In this document: piece by piece, positions 16,764 through 26,210 of the stretch | Position numbering within the stretch: the stretch's first letter is position 1 | Layout of the letters: each line of letters opens with the position of its first letter | Origin: Palsa-506 sp963836355 | GTDB lineage: Bacteria; Actinomycetota; Actinomycetes; Streptosporangiales; Streptosporangiaceae | Reading direction: 5' to 3' | DNA: 64,000 nt | Assembly (NCBI GenBank): GCA_963836355.1 | Contig: CAWIJO010000002.1 | Location: 496,001 to 560,000 of the forward strand | Notes under the pieces: generated by a model | Seen by the model: only the letters and a program-made list of their open reading frames with translations | Databases searched by the model: none | Told to the model about the DNA's origin: nothing | Position numbers and translations under genes: made by a program

Positions 16764-17292
16764 CGATTTGGCTCCTTGCCAGGACGCTAGCCGCAACAGC
16801 CGACACGATTGCCCATCCGAGTGACGAGCACTGCCCTGCCGACGGCTCATCCGAGTCCGGGCTGCTGGAGCTCACCGACCTTCCGCTTTTCAGGATTAAG
16901 GATCACCATGCAGGACTGACCACAGAGGACTGACCACAGAGGTCTCCTTGCCTGCTCAGCGACCTTGCGATGCCCGCCGATCGACGCCGGTGTACGTGGC
17001 CCGCGCCTGCGGCCGCTGACGGCGGGATGCGACCGGAACGGCTGGCACAAGGCCCACCTGCTGGCACAGGCCCACCTGCGCGCCCGGTGCTGCGCTCCAC
17101 GGGCTCAGGCTTGCTCCGCCAGGGGATCTGCGGCTACCTTCTGACCCGCTGTGTGGTAATCGGCCCTGATCTGCCGGCGGTCACCGAGACCGCGCAGGCT
17201 GATGTCAGCCGCACTCTGCGGACCGTCTGCCGCCCGGTCGCTGACCATGCCTTGTTTCGGGGTCAGGCCTGCCGCGCCGCGGATGAGGTACG
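16764..17292. other. intergenic, no gene; tandem repeat
   Basis: About 530 bases without a credible frame. It contains an exact tandem duplication of AGGACTGACCACAG at 16912-16939 and an imperfect repeat around GGCCCACCTG at 17040-17080. No promoter or terminator could be assigned. Confidence 0.5.
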
Positions 17293-19518
17293 TCACCTGG
17301 GTTTTCCCGTGGCGGCGGCGGGGGCCGTCTGGATGCGGTGGCTGGGCCAGCTGCTGGCGCGGCCCAGGACAGTGAGCAGGCTGGGTGTGAGGACCGGCCG
17401 GACCAGGAACGTGTCGATGAGCAGGCCGGTTCCCATGGTGAATGCGATCTGCCGGAACGCGCCCAGGGGGATGATGGCGACGGGGGCGAAGCTGGCTGCC
17501 AGGGTCAGCCCGGCGGCCGAGATGGCGGCCGCGGTCCGGGGCAGAGCGCGGCGCAGTGCCCCGGCCAGCGGCGCATGGCGCGCCTCGCGCCAGATCGTTC
17601 CGACGACGAAAACGTTGTAGTCCGAACCGAAGGCGATAAGAAGGACGGCGGTGGCGAACGGCTCGTAAAAGGCCAGCCCGGGCTGGCCGAGCAGGCCCTG
17701 GAACACCAGGGTCGTGAGGCCGAGCGCGGCGGCGACGGCCGCGGCGCTGCACAGCAGCAGGACCAGGGACGCGACAACGGCCCGCAGGTAGGCGGCGAGC
17801 AGCACGAACTCGAGGCCGAACGCGATCAGCATGACGCGTATCAGGTTCGCCCGGGTCAGCGCCTCCACTTCGAGGGCGATGGCGGTCTCGCCGGTGAACT
17901 GCGCCTTGGCTCCCGGCAGCCCTGCGGCCGCCAGCAGGCCGGGGGCGTGCCGGGTGAGCGCCCGGAGCCGGGAGGTGGCGGGGGCGGCCAGCGGGTCGCT
18001 GTCGTAGATGAGGATGTAGCGGGCGGTAGTGCCATCGCGGGAGAGCACCACGCCGTAGGGGCTGCCCAGCGGGTTCTGTTTGGGTCCCAGCACCTCGGCG
18101 ATGCCGGGCTGGCGGCGCAGTTCCTGCTGAAGCCGGTTCAGAGCCGCCCGATCGGAGGTGATGCCCTTCTCGCGCACCAGCAGCTCTGCCGGGGCGGTGA
18201 TGCCGCGCACGCCGGCGGCGGACAGGATCTGGGCGCCTTGCCGGACCGGGTCCCCGGCTGGCAGGCCCTGGGTGAACGACAAGTCCAGGTGCATGTATGT
18301 GAGGGGGAGGCTGGCCAGCAGCAGGAACCCCAGGCAGATGGCCGCCGCGGCACCCGCCCGCCGACGGGTGCCGGTGACGTCCAGCAGGCCGCCCATCAGG
18401 CCCGGGCCCGCCCGGGCCCCCCCGGCCGGCCCGCCGGGCGTGAAGATCCGGTGACCAAGGATGGCCATCGCTGCCGGGACGAGCGTGAGGGAGGCGAGCA
18501 GGCCGATGAGCACGGCCCCGGCCAGCGCCGGACCGAAGGCCCGGAACAGCTGCAAACGGGCGCTGAGCAACGCAGCCACGCCGGCCATGACGGCCAGGCC
18601 GGCGACAGCCACGACCGGGCCGTCCTGCCCGGCCACCTGCCGGGCCGCGGCCAGCCGATCCCCCGTCTCGGAAAGCCGGTCCCGCAGAGTGAAGAGCATC
18701 AGCACCGAATAGTCCGTGACGACCCCCAAAACAATCGCCACGATCAGCGGCTGCAGTGCACCCGGCAGCGCCAGATGACCGTCGGCCGCCAGATCCCCCA
18801 GGACGCGGATCGTCACGAGGTAGGCCACTGCAGCGACAGCCAGGATGACGAGCGGGGCGACCACGGAGCGGAACGCGACGCCGATGACCAGCCCCACCAG
18901 GAGCACGCTGACAACGCCGAACACGCCCAGCCAGTCCAGCAGTATCGTGCTCTGGCTGACCTGGGCCGGGGCGATGCCGGTGACGAACGTGCGGACCGAA
19001 GGCTGGTTATGGAAGTGACTGGCGTATGCCTTCGCCAAAGCGACGGCGCGAGTCAGCGAGCCTGTCGAGACGTACAGGTAGGTCACGGCGGTCTTCGGGG
19101 TGTCGGTCGGGATGGGAACCGCGCCGATGACGCGGTTCCTCGGGACGGACTGCCCTGCCTTCAGGGTCGCCTGGTCGTGAGCCGCGGCCCACAACGCGAC
19201 GTCCGCCCGGGTCAGCGTGCTCAGCCCGCTCGGATCATAGACAACAACCGACGTCTCAGACAGGACCGGCACCGAGAACAGCCGCAGTGCCTGCTGCTCG
19301 ACCCGGACAGCCGCGCTGTCTGAGGGGATCAGCCCGCCAACATTGCTGTCCCCCCCTCGCGCCCCGTCAGGAAGCAGCGCTGTAGCCAGGAGGACGCCGG
19401 CAAGCCACACCCCCACGATGAACCAGCGGCCGGCGACCACAAGCCGGCCATACGCTGCCCTTGCCGCACCAAACCGGCGCGCGACACGATGAAGGCTCCG
19501 ACGCGCATCCCACCCCAC
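17293..19518 (-). CDS. MMPL/RND-family membrane transporter
   Basis: About 741 residues from GTG 19518; an ATG at 19587 is in frame but abuts the divergent gene. The protein has the MMPL layout of two repeats, each with a first helix, a large extracellular loop and five further helices. Visible segments are 'RWFIVGVWLAGVLLATALLP', 'LVIGVAFRSVVAPLVILAVA', 'VLGVVTDYSVLMLFTLRDRL' (the GxxxDY motif), and in the second half 'AVLLIAFGSDYNVFVVGTIW' with its matching acidic residue. Such proton-driven transporters export lipids or drugs. It faces away from the small membrane-anchored gene at 19588, with which it may share a promoter region. Confidence 0.85.
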   Translation of the reverse strand: MGWDARRSLHRVARRFGAARAAYGRLVVAGRWFIVGVWLAGVLLATALLPDGARGGDSNVGGLIPSDSAAVRVEQQALRLFSVPVLSETSVVVYDPSGLSTLTRADVALWAAAHDQATLKAGQSVPRNRVIGAVPIPTDTPKTAVTYLYVSTGSLTRAVALAKAYASHFHNQPSVRTFVTGIAPAQVSQSTILLDWLGVFGVVSVLLVGLVIGVAFRSVVAPLVILAVAAVAYLVTIRVLGDLAADGHLALPGALQPLIVAIVLGVVTDYSVLMLFTLRDRLSETGDRLAAARQVAGQDGPVVAVAGLAVMAGVAALLSARLQLFRAFGPALAGAVLIGLLASLTLVPAAMAILGHRIFTPGGPAGGARAGPGLMGGLLDVTGTRRRAGAAAAICLGFLLLASLPLTYMHLDLSFTQGLPAGDPVRQGAQILSAAGVRGITAPAELLVREKGITSDRAALNRLQQELRRQPGIAEVLGPKQNPLGSPYGVVLSRDGTTARYILIYDSDPLAAPATSRLRALTRHAPGLLAAAGLPGAKAQFTGETAIALEVEALTRANLIRVMLIAFGLEFVLLAAYLRAVVASLVLLLCSAAAVAAALGLTTLVFQGLLGQPGLAFYEPFATAVLLIAFGSDYNVFVVGTIWREARHAPLAGALRRALPRTAAAISAAGLTLAASFAPVAIIPLGAFRQIAFTMGTGLLIDTFLVRPVLTPSLLTVLGRASSWPSHRIQTAPAAATGKPR

Positions 19519-19587
19519 CCTAGGTGTCTCCGTCCCGCAGCCATCCTTGACTTCGCGCTGATTGTCGCACCGGGGAAGGACATCCAC

Positions 19588-20058
19588 ATGCCCCCCGATC
19601 CACCAGCCGCAGGCACCGGGCCACCCACCCCTCCCGAAAACGTCAGGAGATGGCTGACCGCAGCCGCGGTCTTCGCCGCCGGGGCCCTCGCGGGCGGCCT
19701 GGTAACAGGACTAACAGGACTCGCCGGCAGCCAGCCAGCACCGGGCAACACCGCACCGCCGCCAGCAGCATCCCGCCCACAGGCGAGCACCCAGGCAGGC
19801 CAGGTCACCGCAAACCTCGCCTGCGTGAAAGCCATCAACGAAGCCACATCCGTGCAGAATGCGCTGCGGAACTTCGGCCTCGCCGCGCAGCGGCTCAACG
19901 CCAGCAAGATCGACCAGATCGTCCGCCAGCTCGAACCCATCCAGACCCGTCTCAACGCCGACTCCCGCGCCTGCCAGATCATCACCCGCCGGCCGGACGG
20001 CAGCCTGGTCACCACCCGGCCAGCCGCCCCGGCCAGCATAGCCACACCCACGCCCTGA
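19588..20058 (+). CDS. membrane-anchored secreted protein of unknown function (156 aa)
   Basis: ATG 19588 has GGGGAAGGA 7 bases upstream. A short Pro-rich cytoplasmic head is followed by one transmembrane helix ('WLTAAAVFAAGALAGGLVTG'), a Pro/Ala linker, and a small extracytoplasmic helical domain with two cysteines ('ANLACVKAINEATSV', 'ADSRACQIITRRPDG') that could form a disulfide. It is divergent from the MMPL gene and may work at the same membrane. No family was recognised. Confidence 0.65.
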   Translation: MPPDPPAAGTGPPTPPENVRRWLTAAAVFAAGALAGGLVTGLTGLAGSQPAPGNTAPPPAASRPQASTQAGQVTANLACVKAINEATSVQNALRNFGLAAQRLNASKIDQIVRQLEPIQTRLNADSRACQIITRRPDGSLVTTRPAAPASIATPTP

Positions 20059-20572
20059 CCAGCGGCGCGGCAAGGACGATCAGGCGCCAGGGCTTACACA
20101 GGCATCCAGCCTGTCCGGACTGGCAAAAGAGGCCCGGGCCGCCGCTGAGCAGGACGGCTACGTGGTGGTGACTGGAAGCGCCTGAGCGCGGACGTGCAGG
20201 AGACAGGCCAAACTGATCATGTCTTGAGGCACGCGACCGGGCCGGCCGGTTCTTCCGTCTCGACGAGCACATCCAGGTGCTGTCCCGGCCCGGCCTGCAG
20301 GCGGCTGTCGACGACCTGATCGGCCGCTTGCGCGCGCATACCCGCAACCGCCTCGCCGACGACTTGTCTGCAGATCGCCCAGCACGGCCGGTCCCTGCCC
20401 CGGTTCTCACCGCTCTGCGCGGCTAGCGATCTTGGACTTGGGCACGTATTGGGCACAGAAAGCCGCAGATGACAGCCTCGGGCCGCATGCAGCTGCACAT
20501 CGGCCCGGAATGGAAGATCAACTAGCTCAGCGATTTCCGCAGGTCAAAGGCCCTAATCTGCGGTCCTGGAGA
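20059..20572. other. intergenic tail of second island, no intact gene
   Basis: About 510 bases. On the plus strand at 20226-20390 one frame reads 'RAGRFFRLDEHIQVLSRPG' and 'DLIGRLRAHTRNRLADDL' with good codon bias, which looks like a fragment of a larger mobile-element protein. It has no start and ends soon after. The TTGGGCACG-type repeat at 20438 and the tRNA follow. Confidence 0.4.
20438..20455 (+). repeat. TTGGGCACG-type repeat, right end of second island
   Basis: TTGGGCACGTATTGGGCA; contains two TTGGGCA half sites and matches 13869-13886 at 16 of 18 positions. It is about 118 bases from the tRNA-proximal att copy. Confidence 0.45.
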
Positions 20573-20615
20573 GTGGGGCGGGTGGGGCTCGAACCCACGA
20601 CCGGCGGATTATGAG
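20573..20615. repeat. 43-bp att core within the tRNA 3' half
   Basis: The tRNA-resident copy of the 43-bp repeat found also at 8976 and 13750. It covers the anticodon arm, variable loop, T arm, acceptor 3' strand and one flanking base. Confidence 0.7.
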
Positions 20616-20647
20616 TCCGCTGCTCTGACCAGCTGAGCTACCGCCCC
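20574..20647 (-). tRNA. tRNA with CAU anticodon (Met, possibly Ile2)
   Basis: A 74-nt cloverleaf on the minus strand: acceptor stem GGGGCGG paired with CCGCCCC, D arm GCTC/GAGC, anticodon stem GCGGA/TCCGC around the loop CTCATAA (anticodon CAU), and T arm GTGGG-TTCGAGC-CCCAC. CCA is not encoded. The acceptor does not carry the initiator-type mismatch (G1-C72 pairs), so elongator Met is most likely; an Ile2 tRNA with lysidine at C34 cannot be excluded. Its 3' half is the integration target of the tandem islands to its left. Confidence 0.92.
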
Positions 20648-20786
20648 GCAGAACTGCGTCAACAAGCTACAGCAGACGCCAGCCCGGTGCAGTTTCCGGG
20701 GATACCCTCCGCGCAGCCCGGGCCCGGCATCTTACGACAGTCCCGGGACCTGCCGCGCCACGTCGGCGAGCCCGCCGCGGGACCTG

Positions 20787-21386
20787 CTACCGGACACTCA
20801 GCTGCATCGCCATCGCGTGCTCGACCAGCGAGATCAGCGCCGATTTGGTGGACTTCCTGTCCCTGGCGTCGCACTGGATGATCGGCACGTGCGGACTGAC
20901 CGAGAGGGCCTCCTGCACGTCCATGACAGCATGCGGGAAGTCCCCGTTGAAGCCGTTGACCGCCACGATGAAGGGCAGGCCAGCCGACTCGAAGTAATCC
21001 ACGGCGGGGAAGGAGTCAGCCAGCCTGCGCGTGTCCACCAACACGACCGCGCCGATCGCGCCTTGGATCAGGTCATCCCACATAAACCAGAATCGGTGCT
21101 GGCCCGGCGTGCCGAATAGGTAGAGGATCAGCCCGGCATCGAGGGTCACCCGGCCGAAGTCCATGGCGACAGTGGTGGTGGTCTTGTCCGGAGTATGCGA
21201 CAGGTCATCGACACCGTCGCTCGCCGAGGTCATCACTGCCTCGGTGGTGAGCGGCGTGATCTCCGAGACCGAGCCGACGAAAGTGGTCTTGCCCACGCCG
21301 AAGCCGCCCGCCACGACAATCTTGACGGACGTCATGGCCGCTTCTGCCACGTCCCCCGGGCCGGCTTTAGAGCTTGCGAAGTCCAC
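20787..21386 (-). CDS. cvnD: conservon small GTPase (CvnD-like)
   Basis: A 199-residue protein from GTG 21386 ('DFASSKAGPGD' is the usual N-terminus of this family), overlapping the end of the DUF742 gene by 20 bases. The P-loop 'IVVAGGFGVGKTTFVGSVSE' is at about residues 23-42. Switch regions contain 'DKTTTTVAMDFGRV', and the G3-like 'LYLFGTPGQHRFWFMWDDL' and G4-like 'FIVAVNGF' are present. It belongs to the actinobacterial ATP/GTP-binding partner of conservons, which with CvnA-C forms a membrane-associated, heterotrimeric-G-protein-like signalling complex. It is the last gene of the operon, followed by the tRNA. Confidence 0.93.
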   Translation of the reverse strand: MDFASSKAGPGDVAEAAMTSVKIVVAGGFGVGKTTFVGSVSEITPLTTEAVMTSASDGVDDLSHTPDKTTTTVAMDFGRVTLDAGLILYLFGTPGQHRFWFMWDDLIQGAIGAVVLVDTRRLADSFPAVDYFESAGLPFIVAVNGFNGDFPHAVMDVQEALSVSPHVPIIQCDARDRKSTKSALISLVEHAMAMQLSVR

Positions 21387-21870
21387 TGAGAACCCTTTCG
21401 AGCAGGTTAAGGTCCGGGCGCCCGTGCGCATGGTCCATCTGATGGACCCGGACCAGGCCCTGGACGGCCATGTCGGCGATGAGGACGCGCGCAACGCCGA
21501 GCGGCATCCGGAGCACCGCGGAGACTTCCGCGACAGACCGCCAGTCCCGGCAGAACCCGAGGATGGCCTGGCATTCCGGGCTCAGCACCGACAGATCGCG
21601 TGCCTCGTAGTGCGAGGCAGCCACCATCGCCTCGATCTGCAGCTGGTACCTGGGCTTCGTCCGGCCGCCAGTGACCGCATATGGCCGGACCAGCGCGCTG
21701 CCGGTGCCTTCTGGCACCCGGTAGGGATGCGAGTCGTGCTGACCCGGATCGCCTGGGGTGGGTATGCCGCCTGCTGGCGGATCGCTCCTCGGAACGGGCT
21801 TGCCATCGGCCTGTTCAGGGAGGTATCTGCCGTCAGCTGGCTCCCAGTCATTCCTGGCTGAGCCCGGCAC
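21367..21870 (-). CDS. cvnC: DUF742 protein (CvnC-like)
   Basis: A 167-residue protein from GTG 21870. The N-terminal third is polar and Pro-rich; the DUF742 domain begins at 'ALVRPYAVTGGRTKPRYQLQ', continues 'LSPECQAILGFCRDWRSVAE' and 'VARVLIADMAVQGLVRVHQM', and ends 'LLERVLSGLRKL'. DUF742 is a winged-helix-like conservon component. It lies 12 bases after cvnB and overlaps cvnD, so the three are translationally linked. Confidence 0.93.
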   Translation of the reverse strand: MPGSARNDWEPADGRYLPEQADGKPVPRSDPPAGGIPTPGDPGQHDSHPYRVPEGTGSALVRPYAVTGGRTKPRYQLQIEAMVAASHYEARDLSVLSPECQAILGFCRDWRSVAEVSAVLRMPLGVARVLIADMAVQGLVRVHQMDHAHGRPDLNLLERVLSGLRKL

Positions 21871-21882
21871 TGGCGTCTCCTG

Positions 21883-22317
21883 TCACTGTGCGCCATTCTC
21901 CGGCCAGTCCGGCGGCAAGGCGCTACGCGCTTCCGGGGTGAGGGCGCTGCCGACTCGCTCGACGAGCAGCGCCATCTCGTAGGCCACGAGGCCCATGTCA
22001 CAATCAGCGGCGGCAAGAACGGCAAGGCTCGACCCGTCACTGATCGCCATCACGATCAGCAGGCCGCGCTGCATCTCCACGACGGTCTGGGTGACGGCGC
22101 CGCCCTCGAACACCCGGGCGGCGCCCTGGGTCAGGCTGGTCAGGCCGGAGGTCACCGCCGCGAGCTGGTCCACCCGGTCGGCCGGGAACCCCTGCGAGAA
22201 CGCCATCGGAAGTCCATCGGACGAGACAACAATCGCATGCGCGACGGAAGGAACCCGCTCGACGAAGTTCGTGATCAGCCAGTTCAGGTCCTGCGCTGGG
22301 CGCACTAGCGGACTCAC
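21883..22317 (-). CDS. cvnB: roadblock/LC7 protein (CvnB-like)
   Basis: A 144-residue roadblock/LC7-domain protein: 'LNWLITNFVERVPSVAHAIV', 'VSSDGLPMAFSQGFPADRVD', 'VVEMQRGLLIVMAISDGSSL' and 'AADCDMGLVAYEMALLVERV'. Roadblock proteins act as GTPase-activating or scaffold partners of MglA/CvnD-type GTPases. It starts with GTG 22317, 132 bases after the end of cvnA. No defects are visible. Confidence 0.95.
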   Translation of the reverse strand: MSPLVRPAQDLNWLITNFVERVPSVAHAIVVSSDGLPMAFSQGFPADRVDQLAAVTSGLTSLTQGAARVFEGGAVTQTVVEMQRGLLIVMAISDGSSLAVLAAADCDMGLVAYEMALLVERVGSALTPEARSALPPDWPENGAQ

Positions 22318-22449
22318 GGGCGCTCCTTCCTTTCGGGACCTGCCTCCGGTGCACCCGCGGGCATTGCCACCGGCGCGCAGGCACCGGCCGGCCAGCTCAG
22401 CTGCCGCGATGGCCTCAGCATGCCAGCCTCGATGGCATCAGCGCGCGCC

Positions 22450-25400
22450 TCAGGTGCCACCGTCGTCCTCTCGTTCCTGCGATTCCTCGGGGCCGCGCCG
22501 AGCGGCCCGGCCCTCCCTGATCCCACGCTGGAAGCTTGCGAAGCGATCCCTGGTAGCCGCAGCCGACCGAGCGGGCGAAGGGGCGGCAGCCGGTTCGAGC
22601 CCGGCCGTGCCCGGGACCAGGTTCGCCTTGGGCACCCGCTTCGGCAGGCCAGCCGAGGTGAGGCCGCCCGACGAAGGCGCGCTGACCACCTCTGCCGCGC
22701 GCCAGCCCTCATCCGCAGGCGAACTCCAGCTGGCCGCTTTCTCCTCCTCCTGTCCCGGCGCAGCGACCGCATGCCGGCCGCGCCGGAACCAGTCGGACTC
22801 TACTGACTCGAAGATCGGCAGCCGGTTCTCCCGGCCCGCGGACATGACCGGCGGCACGACCACGCCACCCTGCGCTGACGACCCTGGCGTCCAGCCGCTG
22901 GAGGCCAGGCCGCCTGTCTGGGCGGCCGGGTCGGCCGCCTGCCCGACGGCGGTCGGGGCGCCGAGCACCGGCTCTGGGTCGGGGTCGGGCAGGACCGGCT
23001 GCGGGCCGGTCGCGCCGAGGGCCGGCTGCGGCGCGGTTCCGAACCCCTCCCCGCTGGCGGCGAACGGGTCAGCGTCCGTGGCGGCGGGCTCCGGCGAGGT
23101 GCTGAACGCGTCCGTGCCCGGCGAGCCGTCCAGCGCCGGCTCCTGCGTGAACATTCCCGGGCTCCCGCCGAACACATCGGAGTTCGCCCCGAATGTGTCG
23201 GCGCCGTTTCCGAACGGGGAATCCTGGCCAGGACCCGCCGCGGGAACCGTGCCAGCGGGTGAGGGCGCGATTGCCCCGAACGGCGCTGAGTCCGTGTCCG
23301 CGGCAGGCTGCGGGCTGGTCCGGAACGCTGCCAGCGGCCCGGTTGCCGCGCCTGGCCTAGGGCCGGCCCCGGGAATCCGGCGCGATCGCAGGCTGCCATC
23401 GTCGTCGGCATCGGCATCCACCCGCAGCGGCGCGAATTTCGGCGTCCTGGCGGCGGTCACTGCTTCCTCGGCCGCGGTGCGCTCGCCACTGCCCCACTCG
23501 CCACTGCCCCACTCGCCGGTGCTGAAGACACCGGCCACGGACCCGGCTGGCGCGGGGCCCGCGGTGGCGAACCCGGTCGCGGAGAAACCAGCCTGGGTGG
23601 CGGATTCCGCCGCGGCATCGAGCGCGCTCAGGTCGGACCTGCGCAGTCCCGGCGCACCGCCCTCTGCCTCGTGGGTGACCGCCTCGTCGGGCAGCCACAC
23701 CAGCGCGGTCAGGCCGCCGGAGGCGGCCGGGCGCAGCCGGACCCTGATGCCGTGCCTGGCGGCCAGCCGCGCGACCACGAACAGGCCCATCCGGCGCGAG
23801 ACGGCCACGTCGACCACCGGCGGGTTGTCGAGCCGCCAGTTGGCGTGCGCCATCTCCTCGGCGCCCATGCCGACGCCATGGTCGGTGATGTCGAGCAGCA
23901 CGCCGCCACTGCTCAGCAAGTGGCCGGCGACGTTGACCGGAGTCTCGGCGGAAGAGAACGATGTCGCGTTCTCGGCAAGCTCGGACAACAGGTGGACGAC
24001 GTCGTTCACTGCTTGCCCGCGTACCGCGATGCCGGGCTGGACATTCAGCGTCACGCGCTCGTATTGCTCGATCTCGGAGACCGCGGCGCGGAGCACGTCC
24101 ACCAGGGCAACCGGCTGGTTCCACCGCCTGGACACGTCGTGACCGGCGAGCACCAGCAGGTTCTCGGAGTTGCGGCGCATCCGGGTGGCGAGGTGGTCCA
24201 TCTGGAACAGGCTCGCCAGCCGCTCGGCGTCCTGCTCGCCAAGCTCGAGGTCATCGATCAGCTGGATCTGGCGCTCGACCAGAGACTGGCTGCGGCGGGA
24301 CAGGTTCACGAACATCGCGTTGACGTTCCCGCGCAACGCGGCCTCGTTGGCAGCCAGCCGCAGCGCCTCCCTGTGCACCTGATCGAAGGCGCGTGCTACC
24401 TGGCCTATCTCGTCCGTCGAGTCCACGCCGATGGGCTCCACGTCCAGCGGGGCGTCATCACCGTCCGTCTCGCTCATCCGGCGCACGGTCTCCGGCAGCC
24501 GGATGCCGGCTACCTCCAGCGCGCCTGCCCGCAGCTTACGCAGCGGGCGGACCATCGAGCGGCCGACGATGGTGATGAACACCAGCGCGAGGGCAAGCAC
24601 CAACACGACCGCCGTACTCGAGATGATCACACCGGTGATCGCGCTGTTGCGCAGCATGGTACTCCTGGCGATCACTGACTTCACCAGCTGCGTCTCCACC
24701 GAGCGCATGCCGCTGACCACCTCGTAGAGCGACGACTCGGCGTTGGCGATCACCGGGTCCTCGGCGCCCGGCGAGGCGGTCGGGGCCAGCGAGATGGCCT
24801 GCTGCACCTGGGCTTGCGCCCCGGCTACGGTCGGTGCCGACAGGGCACCGTTGAACTGCTGGCGCTGGCTGGCCGTGGCGGCGCTGTTGAATGCCGCCTC
24901 GTTGGCTTGCTGCTGCGCCTCGGCGTCCGCGATCGCCGCCTGTATGCCGGGAGTGAACCCAGTGCGACTGAGGCCAATCAGGCTGCTCGGATGTGCGGCG
25001 GTAATGAGCGCCTGCTGCTCCGACGCCTCCTCCTTCATGGCGGAGACCAGGCCGACCACGCGAACCCCGTCGGCCAGCGTCGAGTCGCTGCTGCCCTCTG
25101 CGACCTGGTTATCCAGGGCCAGCAAGGTGTTGATCTTGCTGGTGTACTCCTGGATCACGACCAGGGCGGGCAGCCGGGAGCGAGCCGCGGCGGTCCGCAG
25201 CGGCCCGAGCCCGTGGATCGCCGCAACCGCAGCCCGCGCATCCTGCTGGGTCAGCTCGGAATATCCGGCGCCGATCGTGGAGAGCAGGCTCGTCACCTGC
25301 CTGGCCGACCGGGATGAGACGGCGTAGTCCCCGTGGTCGAGAACTTTCAACTCCAGCCGGGCATTCGCGGCCAGCGCGGGATTCTGTGGCCCGCGCGGAA

Positions 25401-25933
25401 CTCGACGACAAGGCAGCGGCCCGGCCACCGTTCTCGCCCAGTGTGATGAACGTGATCGTGTCCTGGCGCTCTCTCTGCAGCGCCTGCACAAGACCGATGA
25501 TCTCCCCGTTTAGGTTGGCCAGCCGCACTACCCGCTGATATGCCAGCGCACTCTGCGCCGACGAGTCGATGCGGATGCCGCCCAGCATCACCGCGGTCAC
25601 CGTGGGGATGCCGATCAGCAGAAGGAGGCGCGAGCGCACCCGCCAGTTCTTCAGGGACCGGCGTGACCCTGGCGACGGCCCGTCCGCCGCCGCCGACGGC
25701 CGCGGCTGACCGTTGCCCGACGGGTCGGCGTCGGCCAACGGGTCAACGTCGGCCGACGGCGTGCCTTCGGCCGACGCAACGGGCTGCGCCGCGGCAGACG
25801 GCTGGGTTGCCGATGGTGCCCGATTACCAGCCGGTGCCCGCTTGTCCTTACCGGCTGGTGCCCGCCTGCCGGCATCGGGGGCGCCACGGACCTTCTTATT
25901 CCTGATGGACAGCACAGCGCGCGCGCCTCTCAC
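22450..25933 (-). pseudogene. cvnA: conservon nitrate/nitrite-sensor-type histidine kinase (CvnA-like), one frameshift
   Basis: The product would be about 1160 residues. The N-terminal part (25933 to about 25390) has a long Ala/Pro/Asp-rich cytoplasmic head, a transmembrane helix ('RLLLLIGIPTVTAVMLGGI') and the start of a NIT-type sensor domain. At about 25388 one surplus base breaks the frame; in the other frame it continues as 'GPQNPALAANARLELKVLD'. A second helix ('GVIISSTAVVLVLALALVFI'), HAMP, dimerisation region and ATPase domain ('LLSELAENATSFSSAETPVN', 'DITDHGVGMGAEEMAHANWR') follow, then a very long Pro/Ala/Phe-Gly-rich tail with a 15-bp tandem repeat near 23487-23517. The rest of the operon is intact, so the indel could be an assembly error. 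Confidence 0.85.
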
Positions 25934-26210
25934 CCAGGGACCGGCAGATGCCGACTAATACGCGAGCCCCGCGGGGGAACCGACATGGCACATCCTTCCC
26001 GGCGGATTCCACGTGCACGGCATGACCACCGGCCGGTGGACCACTCTAACGCGTAACCGGCCAACGCACAGCAATACCTGTATGGACGCAAACATCGCCA
26101 TTGGAGTACAGAAGCCATCCAACGTGGCGGCACCAGTGTATTGTCTCAGCCTACGATTGTGTCCTCGATCGTCCTATTTCTGCGCCGTCAGCGCGCTAGA
26201 GTGGAGCCTC

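Noticed and set aside
17338..19323. 661-codon plus-strand open frame
   Set aside because: It lies entirely opposite the MMPL transporter gene; composition is Gly/Arg/Gln/Asp-rich without any domain, as expected from the complement of a high-GC gene.
21995..24142. 715-codon plus-strand open frame
   Set aside because: Antisense to the cvnB/cvnA coding region, Ser/Pro/Ala-rich, with no ribosome-binding site or domain; a shadow of the conservon.
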